Positions 8,513 through 15,563 of a DNA stretch of 36,894 nucleotides are shown one piece after another. The position numbers and the translations under genes were made by a program. A model generated the notes under the pieces. The model did not search any database and was not told the origin of the DNA. It was given only the letters and a program-made list of their open reading frames with translations. The DNA is from Deltaproteobacteria bacterium. Its GTDB lineage: Bacteria; Myxococcota_A; UBA796; GCA-2862545. Position 1 is the first letter of the stretch, and each line of letters starts with the position of its first letter. The stretch lies in contig JAFGVK010000185.1 of assembly GCA_016938035.1 (NCBI GenBank), positions 1 through 36,894 on the forward strand, read 5' to 3'.

Positions 8513-9568
8513 ATGGAGAAGCTGTTGATGAAGGGGAGCGAGGCCATCGCCGAGGCGGCGGTTCGCGCGGGGTGCAAGCTGTTCTTCGGCTACCCCATCA
8601 CCCCACAGAACGAGATCCCAGAGTACATGTCCAAGCGCCTGTTTCAGGTGGGAGGGGCCTTTGTCCAGGCCGAGAGCGAGGTGGCGGCCTCCAACATGAT
8701 CTACGGCTCCGCCGCGGTGGGCGAGCGGGTGATGACCTCCTCCTCCTCTCCCGGAATGGCCCTCAAGCAGGAGGCCATCTCCTACTGCGCTGGCGCCGAG
8801 CTGCCCGTGGTGATCGTCAATATCATGCGGGGCGGCCCTGGCCTGGGCGGCATCCAGCCCTCTCAGTCCGACTACTGGCAGGCGACCAAGCCGGGCCACG
8901 GGGACTTCCACAGCTTGGTGCTGGCCCCCGCGTCGATCCAAGAGGCGGTCGACCTGGTGATGGACGCCTTCGATCTGGCGGATCAGTACCGCAACCCGGT
9001 GCTCATCCTGGCGGACGGCCTGATCGGCCAGATGATGGAGCCGGTCACCTTCCGCCAGCCCACCGAGCGCGTCTTCGACAAGTCGTGGGCGGTCACCGGA
9101 TGTGTCGATCGCAAGCCGAACATCGTCAACTCCCTCTTCCTCCAGCCGCAAGACCTAGAGGATCACAACCACAAGCTGTTCCGCAAGTACGCCCAGATGG
9201 AGCGCGAGGAGGTCCGGGTCGAGGAGTACCTGATGGACGACGCGGAGCTGGCCATCGCGGCCTACGGCACCACCGCCCGCATCGCGCGGACCGCGGTGGA
9301 TGCTGCCCGCACCGAGGGGATCAAGGTCGGGCTGATCCGGCCCATCACCCTGTTCCCGTTCCCCAAGGCGGCCTTTGAGCGGTATGTCGGGCAGGTGAAG
9401 GTCCTCCTCGACGTGGAGATGAGCATGGGGCAGATGATCGAGGACGTCCGCCTGGCGGTCCACGACAGGATCCCGGTGCGCTTCTACGGTCGCGTGGGCG
9501 GGATGGTGCCCAGCCCTGGCGAGATCCTGGATCAGATCCGCACCCTCGCGCAGGAGGTGTCCCAGTGA
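8513..9568 (+). CDS. vorB: 2-oxoacid:ferredoxin oxidoreductase alpha subunit, VorB-like
   Basis: 351 residues; the ATG at 8513 follows GGAG and begins MEKLLMKGSEAIAEAAVRAG, the usual N-terminus of VorB (3-methyl-2-oxobutanoate dehydrogenase subunit). The pyrimidine-binding domain shows FFGYPITPQNEIPEYMS and the invariant glutamate region VQAESEVAASNM; a transketolase C-terminal-like domain follows (LIRPITLFPFP). With the beta, gamma and delta subunits it should oxidatively decarboxylate a branched-chain or other 2-oxoacid to acyl-CoA, reducing ferredoxin; the reverse reaction is also possible. The length and N-terminus fit VorB better than the long fused KorA. Exact substrate (2-oxoisovalerate or 2-oxoglutarate) cannot be settled from sequence alone. 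Confidence 0.9.
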   Translation: MEKLLMKGSEAIAEAAVRAGCKLFFGYPITPQNEIPEYMSKRLFQVGGAFVQAESEVAASNMIYGSAAVGERVMTSSSSPGMALKQEAISYCAGAELPVVIVNIMRGGPGLGGIQPSQSDYWQATKPGHGDFHSLVLAPASIQEAVDLVMDAFDLADQYRNPVLILADGLIGQMMEPVTFRQPTERVFDKSWAVTGCVDRKPNIVNSLFLQPQDLEDHNHKLFRKYAQMEREEVRVEEYLMDDAELAIAAYGTTARIARTAVDAARTEGIKVGLIRPITLFPFPKAAFERYVGQVKVLLDVEMSMGQMIEDVRLAVHDRIPVRFYGRVGGMVPSPGEILDQIRTLAQEVSQ

Positions 9569-10323
9569 GCGCAGAAGAGAAGATCGTTTTCAGCTACCCC
9601 ACGGGGCTCACCACCAAGAACACCCACTACTGCCCCGGCTGCCTGCACGGTGTCGCCCACCGGCTGGTGGCCGAGACCATCGACGAGCTGGGAATTCGCG
9701 AGAAGACCGTGGGCATGGCGCCGGTCGGCTGCTCGGTGCTCGCCTACGAGTATTTCGGCTGTGACATGGTGCAGGCATCTCACGGGCGCGCCCCCGCGGT
9801 GGCGACCGGCGTCAAGCGGGCCAGGCCTGATCTGTACGTCTTCTCCTACCAGGGGGACGGTGACCTGGCCTCGATCGGGCTGGCCGAGATCATCCACGCC
9901 GCCAACCGAGGCGAGAAGATCACCGTGATCTTCTACAACAACGCTATCTACGGGATGACCGGCGGACAGATGGCTCCCACCACCTTGGTGGGGATGAAGA
10001 CCACCACCACCCCCACCGGGCGCGACCCCGGCGAGCGGGGCGCGGGCAACCCGATCCGCATGGCTGAGCTGCTCGCGACCCTGTTCACGCCGGTCTACAT
10101 CACCAGGCAGTCGCTGCTCACCCCGCAGGACATCCTCAAGGCCAAGCGCGCGATCAAGCGCGCCTTCCAGCTCCAGAACACCGGCTTCACCTTCGTGGAG
10201 CTGGTGGGCACCTGCCCCACCGGCTGGGGGATGACCCCCTCCGAGTCCAACGACTGGGCGGGTGAGAAGATGGTGCCGGTCTTCCCGATAGGGGTCTTCC
10301 GCGACACCGAGAAGGGCATCTAG
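9565..10323 (+). CDS. 2-oxoacid:ferredoxin oxidoreductase beta subunit (TPP-binding)
   Basis: 252 residues. The GTG start overlaps the stop of the alpha gene by 4 nt (GTGA) and is preceded by a strong AGGAGGTG, so translation is probably coupled. The thiamine diphosphate/Mg motif is complete: GDGD at 97-100 through NN at 125-126 in [19 protein letters not shown] near residue 21 is the usual N-terminal Cys pair of the family. It corresponds to VorA or KorB. Together with VorB it forms the catalytic core. Confidence 0.93.
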   Translation: MSAEEKIVFSYPTGLTTKNTHYCPGCLHGVAHRLVAETIDELGIREKTVGMAPVGCSVLAYEYFGCDMVQASHGRAPAVATGVKRARPDLYVFSYQGDGDLASIGLAEIIHAANRGEKITVIFYNNAIYGMTGGQMAPTTLVGMKTTTTPTGRDPGERGAGNPIRMAELLATLFTPVYITRQSLLTPQDILKAKRAIKRAFQLQNTGFTFVELVGTCPTGWGMTPSESNDWAGEKMVPVFPIGVFRDTEKGI

Positions 10324-10331
10324 GAGGCTCC

Positions 10332-10877
10332 ATGCAATACGACGTGATTATCGCTGGCTTCGGCGGGCAGGGGGTGATGCTCATCGGGCAGCTGCTCTCC
10401 AACGCCGCTATGATGCAGGGCAGCCGCACCGTGTGGATGCCCTCGTATGGCCCCGAGATGCGGGGTGGCACCGCCAACTGCACCATCATCGTCTCGGATG
10501 AGGAGATCGGCTCGCCGGTGGTCCCGCACCCCCACGCGGTCATCGCGATGAACCGCCCCTCCCTCGACAAGTTCGAGCCGCTGCTCCAGCCCGGCGGGCT
10601 GCTGATCATCAACGCCTCGCTGATCGACCGCAAGGCCGCGCGCGACGACGTGGACGTGATCTACGTGGACGCCAACCGCCTCGCCGAGGCCGAGATCGGG
10701 TCTGCCAAGTCAGCGAACATGATCATGCTCGGGGCCTACATCGGGCGCACCGGGGCCGCTACACCCGAGATTGTCAAGTCGGCCATCGCCAAGAAGATGG
10801 TGGGGAAGGAGAAGTTCCTCCCCGCGAACGAGGCGGCGATCGACCTGGGCATGAAGATCGCGGCTGAGCAGGCCTAG
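10332..10877 (+). CDS. 2-oxoacid:ferredoxin oxidoreductase gamma subunit
   Basis: 181 residues from an ATG 8 nt after the beta stop, with GGAGG upstream. It has the POR/KOR gamma-domain opening [18 protein letters not shown] and [14 protein letters not shown], which form the CoA-binding domain. It completes the delta-alpha-beta-gamma set. A GC hairpin at 10920-10936 follows and probably ends the operon. Confidence 0.93.
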   Translation: MQYDVIIAGFGGQGVMLIGQLLSNAAMMQGSRTVWMPSYGPEMRGGTANCTIIVSDEEIGSPVVPHPHAVIAMNRPSLDKFEPLLQPGGLLIINASLIDRKAARDDVDVIYVDANRLAEAEIGSAKSANMIMLGAYIGRTGAATPEIVKSAIAKKMVGKEKFLPANEAAIDLGMKIAAEQA

Positions 10878-11373
10878 CGGCGGCGGCACGCTGCCCCCTC
10901 GGCGCGGGCCGTGGTTCCTGGGGGCGTCGCGCCCCCTGGTGCGTCTCCTCCCGGTGGATCTTCGGGCACGTGTCGGTCGCTCAGCGAGCCACCGGGTCGG
11001 GTCGCGGTCGTGGGCGTCGGTCGATTGAGCCGGCGGTCAGGCGCCGCTGGAGCCGGCGGGTCGCGGTGGACGGGTGACCCCGGCGCGGCGCTTGGGTGCG
11101 ACAGGGGGCCTTCGTCCCTTGGCAAAGGCGGTCCTGCGGCGAGCGGGCGGGGGACGGGGCGCGCCAGGGCTCGCCGGGCGAGCTTCCCCGCGGCCCGTCT
11201 GGAGGGTGAGGCGCGTCCTGCGCGACCAGCCTGTGCCGCGGTGCAACGCACGTCCCCCTGTGGGGAGGCCCTGCCCCAGGGATCGCGTAATCACCGCTGT
11301 CCGCGAGCTCGTCTCCTGCTGACGCCGGGCGCCACCCCGCTGCGGAGTGGCCGCCTGGCCCGTGGGGGGCGGG
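10878..11373. other. Long convergent intergenic region; no gene seen
   Basis: About 500 bp between the stops of the gamma subunit and the deoxynucleoside kinase, which is unusually long for a tail-to-tail gap in this compact segment. It is GC-rich and holds the hairpin at 10920-10936. Open frames on both strands are Arg/Pro/Gly-rich and match nothing I know. Confidence 0.55.
10920..10936 (+). terminator. GC hairpin after the oxidoreductase operon
   Basis: GGGGGCG and CGCCCCC pair perfectly around a TCG loop, 42 nt after the gamma-subunit stop. A likely terminator without a clear T-run. Confidence 0.55.
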
Positions 11374-12024
11374 TCAGCCCTTGGTGGGGGACCACTTGAC
11401 GTGGCGGAGGAAGTTGCCCTTGAGGTACTCGCCCTCGATCACGCGGGCCATCTCCTCCACGTCGCGGAACTGATCCCAGTCCACACGGATCACGGGGATG
11501 GTGCGGGAGATGTCGCGGATGAAGTCCTCGTAGGCCTCGTACAGGGCGGTGAGGTACTCGAGGGTCAGCCCGCTCTCGACACCTCGGGAGCGCATCAGCA
11601 CCCGCTCCAGGCTCCGCTCCGGGCGCACATCCAGGTAGATGATGACGTGGGGGCGGGCCATGAAGTGGGACATGTGCTTGAAGAGCGACAGGTAGGTGCG
11701 GAAGTCTCGCTCGTCGAGCAGCTTCAGGTCCACCAGGGTGCGGGCAAACACCGAGTCCTCGTAGATCGTCCTGTCCTGTATGCCCCCGCCCCCGCGCCAG
11801 ATGATCTCCTGGTGCTGCTGGAAGCGGCGGTTGAGGAGGTAGATCTGAGTGGCGAAGGCGTACTGCTTGGTGTCGCGGTAGAAGTCGGCGAGGTACTCGT
11901 TGTCCTCCACCGGCTCGTAGTAGACCGGCAGGTTGAGGTGCCTCCCGAGCGCGGCGGCGAGGGTGGTCTTTCCGGCTCCGATCATTCCGGCGATACCGAT
12001 AAAGAGATCGTGCAACTCTGACAT
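11374..12024 (-). CDS. Deoxynucleoside kinase (deoxyadenosine/deoxyguanosine kinase family)
   Basis: 216 residues, typical for bacterial dAK/dGK enzymes that salvage purine deoxynucleosides by 5'-phosphorylation. The ATG at 12024 gives MSELHDLFIGIAGMIGAGKT, putting the P-loop at 13-20; the frame is open upstream but that extension would run into the divergent cyclase. Other family signs are YEPVEDNEYLADFY (substrate pocket), QDRTIYEDSVFA (the DRT/DRS motif) and an arginine-containing lid RSRGVES. It is divergent from the nucleotide cyclase with 97 bp between the starts, where a perfect DnaA-box consensus occurs. Confidence 0.9.
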   Translation of the reverse strand: MSELHDLFIGIAGMIGAGKTTLAAALGRHLNLPVYYEPVEDNEYLADFYRDTKQYAFATQIYLLNRRFQQHQEIIWRGGGGIQDRTIYEDSVFARTLVDLKLLDERDFRTYLSLFKHMSHFMARPHVIIYLDVRPERSLERVLMRSRGVESGLTLEYLTALYEAYEDFIRDISRTIPVIRVDWDQFRDVEEMARVIEGEYLKGNFLRHVKWSPTKG

Positions 12025-12065
12025 GTGGCTCTCCAGACCCAGCCACTCTAACGCTGTCAAATGGG

Positions 12066-12074
12066 TTATCCACA
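12066..12074 (+). promoter_or_regulatory. Perfect DnaA-box consensus between divergent starts
   Basis: TTATCCACA, an exact match to the DnaA-box consensus TTATNCACA, lies in the 97-bp gap between the deoxynucleoside kinase and cyclase starts. It is AT-rich against a GC-rich background. A single box without dnaA or dnaN nearby does not indicate an origin, but could be a DnaA regulatory site. Confidence 0.4.
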
Positions 12075-12121
12075 CCCATCGGGTGGGGTGCTCCTGTTCC
12101 ACCCGCAGCACCGGGAAGACG

Positions 12122-14218
12122 ATGGACGCCCTCGCGCAGACAAGGGGCCGGCGCAGCCTCAGGACGACGTTTGCGGCGTCGATCTTCGTGATGGTGCTCA
12201 TCACGGCGGTCAGCCTCGGGGTGGTGAGCCACCTGGGCGCCAGGTCCACCACCCTCGCGGTCTCGCACACGGTGGTGGAGCAGGTCGCGGCCCTCACTGA
12301 GGCGCGCACCCACGCCTACCTGGACTCCCCCCGGCGCGCCGCGAGCCTGGTGGCGCACCAGCTCGCCCAGGGCGCGGTGGAGCAGGGTGGGGGGCTAGAG
12401 GCGCTGCTCTACTACACCCTCGTCGCCCACGACGAGCTGGCGATGGTGAGCTACGGCGACGAGCGGGGGGCCTTCACCATGGTCAAGCGCCTCGCGGACG
12501 GCTCGCTGGGGACCAAGCAGATCCGCGTCACTGAGGCGGGCAGGGAGGTCCGCTGGCGCTATCGCGCCCCCGGCGCCGAGGTCGGTGACATCCTGCGCGA
12601 GGAGGTGGTGGCCGACGACCCCTACGACCCCAGGGCCCGCCCCTGGTACGCCGCGGGGAGGGAGGCCTTCGCCTGGACCGACGTGTACCTGTTCTACACG
12701 GACAAGGCCCCCGGCATCACCGCCGCGACCCCTGTGGTGCGCGAGGGCCAATTCTCGGGCGTGGTGAGCGTCGACCTGGGCCTCAGGCAGTTCTCTGAGT
12801 TCCTGGCCGGGCTGGAGGTGGGGCAGCGGGGGCTGGCGGTGATCCTGGACGGGGCGGGGCACATCGTGGGCTCGCCCGACCCTGGCGACATGGTGCGCGA
12901 GCAGGAGGACGGCACCCTGGTCCTGCGCCTCGCCGGCGAGAGCACGGTCCCCGCCGTGGCCGCGCTCGCGCCCCTCCTCGCCGCGGACCCTGCGGCGCGC
13001 ACCGCGCGCATCGAGCGCTACAGCTCGGGCGGTGAGGAGTTCCTCGCGAGCCTCCTCCCCATCGACATCGAGCCGGACCGGCGTTGGCTGATCGCGGTGG
13101 TGGTCCCAGAGGACGACTTCCTCGGGCAGGTGAAGTCGATGAACCGGCGCAACGGGATGCTCGGCGGCACCCTGGTGCTCCTCACCCTCCTCGCCAGCCT
13201 CGCCCTGTCCCGTCACATCTCGCGCGCCCTGCAGACGCTGGTGGTGGAGGCGGACCGGATGCGCTCCCTCCGCTTTGATCAGGCGGTGGACGCGCGCAGC
13301 TCGTTCCGGGAGGTCTACCAGGTGCTGGACGCGCTGGAGGGGATGCGCACCGGGCTGCGGGCCTTTGAGCGGTACATGCCGGTGGAGCTGGTGCGGCTGC
13401 TGCTGGAGCGCCACGAGGAGCCCAGGCTCCAGTCCGAGCTGCGCCGGGTCACGGTCTACTTCTCCGATATCGCCGGCTTCACAACGGTCTCCGAGCAGGT
13501 CGGTCCCACCGAGATGGCCACCCGCCTGGGTGACTACCTCGGCACTCAGACCCACGTGATTCAAGACGAGAAGGGCACCGTGGTCCAGTATGTCGGCGAC
13601 CAGATCATGGCCTTCTGGAACGCTCCCCTCGATGTGCCAGACCACGCCCGGCGCGCCTGCGCCGCGGCGCTCGACTGTCAGCAGGTGGTCGCCCACCTGT
13701 GGGAGGACGAGCAAGAGGCGCCCTCGTTCCCCACCAGGGTCGGCATTCACACCTGTGAGGTCGCGGTGGGGCACTTCGGATCGCCGGATCGCCTCTATTA
13801 CGGCGCGGTGGGCGACGGGGTGAACCTCGCCAGCCGTCTGGAGGGGGCGAACAAGTTCTACGGCACCTGGATCCTCGTGTCGGAGGACACCCGGACCGAG
13901 CTAGACGGCGAGTTCGAATTCCGCTGGCTGGACCGGGTGGTGGTCAAGGGGCGCGTCAAGCCCACCGCGCTCTTCGAGCTGCTGGGGCGCAAGGGCAGCG
14001 TCGCCGCCGATACACTCGCGGCACGCGACCGCTATGAGGAGGGCCTCAGGTGTTATTTTGACCGCGACTGGGACGGGGCGGAGTCGGCGCTGCGGCAGGC
14101 CGCAGCGCTCCGAGGAGACGATCAGGCCGCGGCCCTGTTCCTGGAGCGCTGCGCGATGGCGCGGGTCAGTCCGCCACCTGCGGGGTGGGATCGGGCGCAC
14201 CACATGGAGAAGAAGTAG
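12122..14218 (+). CDS. Membrane-bound class III nucleotide cyclase with Cache sensor and HAMP
   Basis: 698 residues from the ATG at 12122, just before an N-terminal membrane segment (about residues 14-37). A periplasmic dCache-type sensor follows (DDPYDPRARPWYAAG; GVVSVDLGLRQFSEFL), then a second membrane segment near 340-360, a HAMP linker, and a class III cyclase domain from about 440 to 625. Metal-binding Asp449 (YFSDIAGFT) and Asp493 (VGDQIMAFW), and transition-state Asn568 and Arg572 (VNLASRLEG) are present. The substrate-specifying pair is unusual: Gln489 where adenylate cyclases have Lys, and Gly561 where they have Asp or Thr. It should turn an extracellular ligand signal into cAMP or another cyclic nucleotide. 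Its last 53 nt overlap the convergent gene. Confidence 0.9.
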   Translation: MDALAQTRGRRSLRTTFAASIFVMVLITAVSLGVVSHLGARSTTLAVSHTVVEQVAALTEARTHAYLDSPRRAASLVAHQLAQGAVEQGGGLEALLYYTLVAHDELAMVSYGDERGAFTMVKRLADGSLGTKQIRVTEAGREVRWRYRAPGAEVGDILREEVVADDPYDPRARPWYAAGREAFAWTDVYLFYTDKAPGITAATPVVREGQFSGVVSVDLGLRQFSEFLAGLEVGQRGLAVILDGAGHIVGSPDPGDMVREQEDGTLVLRLAGESTVPAVAALAPLLAADPAARTARIERYSSGGEEFLASLLPIDIEPDRRWLIAVVVPEDDFLGQVKSMNRRNGMLGGTLVLLTLLASLALSRHISRALQTLVVEADRMRSLRFDQAVDARSSFREVYQVLDALEGMRTGLRAFERYMPVELVRLLLERHEEPRLQSELRRVTVYFSDIAGFTTVSEQVGPTEMATRLGDYLGTQTHVIQDEKGTVVQYVGDQIMAFWNAPLDVPDHARRACAAALDCQQVVAHLWEDEQEAPSFPTRVGIHTCEVAVGHFGSPDRLYYGAVGDGVNLASRLEGANKFYGTWILVSEDTRTELDGEFEFRWLDRVVVKGRVKPTALFELLGRKGSVAADTLAARDRYEEGLRCYFDRDWDGAESALRQAAALRGDDQAAALFLERCAMARVSPPPAGWDRAHHMEKK

Positions 14219-14954
14219 TGGTCTCCACCTCCAGGGTGCGCTTGTACCCGTCCGGGTAGCGGAGCATCACCTGGTAGGAGCCCTCCTTCACGTCTCGGAT
14301 CACGCCGGTGCACAGGCCGCCGAGCACGCCTAGCTCCGTGCCCTCCACCGTGACCCTGGCCCTCAGCCCGGCGGGGTTCACCAGCATGAGGTCGCCCCGC
14401 GCCCGTGGGGCCTCCCTGATCTCAGGGCGGGGGACCTTGGGCGGTGGCGTGACGGGCGCGACCTCTCGGTCGCGGAGGACCCTGTGGGTCTCCTGGCGCT
14501 CCCCCACCCAGGCGTCGGTGAGGTCGCTGAGCAGCAGGCGCTCGCCGGTCCCCGTCTCAAGGGTCAGCTGCCCCAGGTGATCGATGAGGGGCTGTGGTTC
14601 GCTCAGCTCCTCGCGATCTTCGAAGGTGACGTGGATCTCCCCGTTCACCACCTTGGCCGCTCGGGGGATGACCGCCGCCAGCTCCTCGATCGTTAGGCCG
14701 TGCTGCGCGAGCAGCTCGTCGTCGGGGGTGAGGTGCAGCAGGGGCATGAAGCCGAGCAGCAGGGTCGCGGCGTCCTCCTCGTTCGCGCTCAGGTGCTGCA
14801 TCTTCTGCACCCTGGGCATCCCCAGCCCGTTCGCGAAGCGCACGGGATCGGTCTTGAGGCTGATGAAACCCTCTACCCGCCCGGTAGTCCCCTCGCAGGA
14901 GGCGGCCCAGGCGTTGGCGGAGGCGAAGAGCAGTGTCATGGCGAGAATACGCAT
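14166..14954 (-). CDS. Secreted protein of unknown function
   Basis: 262 residues. The ATG at 14954 gives a clear Sec signal peptide (MRILAMTLLFASANAWA, probable cut before ASC). No family is recognised. The middle contains acidic and helical stretches and a Pro-rich linker (VAPVTPPPKVPRPEI). The C-terminal part looks like a small beta domain (LMLVNPAGLRARVTVEGTEL, then YQVMLRYPDGYKRTLEV) of the PEGA kind often seen in deltaproteobacterial envelope proteins. Its 3' end overlaps the cyclase gene tail-to-tail by 53 nt, so the two may be linked by antisense transcription. Probably periplasmic or outer-membrane associated. Confidence 0.75.
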   Translation of the reverse strand: MRILAMTLLFASANAWAASCEGTTGRVEGFISLKTDPVRFANGLGMPRVQKMQHLSANEEDAATLLLGFMPLLHLTPDDELLAQHGLTIEELAAVIPRAAKVVNGEIHVTFEDREELSEPQPLIDHLGQLTLETGTGERLLLSDLTDAWVGERQETHRVLRDREVAPVTPPPKVPRPEIREAPRARGDLMLVNPAGLRARVTVEGTELGVLGGLCTGVIRDVKEGSYQVMLRYPDGYKRTLEVETTTSSPCGAPDPTPQVAD

Positions 14955-15028
14955 GAGCGGAGCATAGCCGAAGCGGTGGCGCTTGTGGAGTAGCTGCCGA
15001 TGTCGCAGGATGGTGGGGAGGAGGCGAG

Positions 15029-15457
15029 ATGGCACACAGGGGAGCGGGGATACCGAAGCGCCGCGCGGTGTTGGAGGCGATCGGGCGGGAGGATCCCGCG
15101 CGCTACGAGGAGCTGATGGCGCTGCGTCATTACAACCCGCAGGGCTACCGCAAGGAGATCCGCAGGGTGATGGCGCGCCTGGAGGAGCCTGTGGCTCCGC
15201 TGCCCTTCACCCCGCTGCCCCCTCCTGGCGGGGCAGCCTGGCAGGCACGGGAGGTCTCGGGGGCGCTGCGCGAGGTCGCCCTGGCACCTCCCGTGGATCT
15301 GTCGCCGCTCGACGGGGCGCTCACCGCGCTGCGCGAGGCGCTGGACACGGGGGCACTGGATCGCGACCTGGTGGCGTTGCTCCATGCGGAGCGTGAGGGC
15401 AGGGGGCGCAAGGGGGCCATCCAGGCGATCGAGCGCAGGATGGGAACTGTGAAATGA
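15029..15457 (+). CDS. Small hypothetical protein, 142 residues
   Basis: The ATG at 15029 has a strong GGGGAGGAGG ribosome site. The N-terminal half is basic and helical (RRAVLEAIGREDPARYEELM, then YNPQGYRKEIRRVMARL), the middle is Pro-rich and the C-terminal half is again helical and basic. I recognise no family. It starts 74 bp from the divergent secreted protein and ends 106 bp before the kinase. The good ribosome site and lack of overlap with a better frame support a real gene. Confidence 0.6.
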   Translation: MAHRGAGIPKRRAVLEAIGREDPARYEELMALRHYNPQGYRKEIRRVMARLEEPVAPLPFTPLPPPGGAAWQAREVSGALREVALAPPVDLSPLDGALTALREALDTGALDRDLVALLHAEREGRGRKGAIQAIERRMGTVK

Positions 15458-15563
15458 GGCCGACTATCGCCTCCGCGTCGCGCAGGTGGGCGGCGTCAGC
15501 GCGCGCGCGGGGTGACCTGAGCGGTCAATAGGGGTAACCTCTCCGCTCGGGAGGTCCCCGCAT

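Noticed and set aside
12025-12121. Replication origin because of the DnaA box
   Set aside because: Only one box, no AT-rich unwinding region and no dnaA, dnaN or gyrB nearby.
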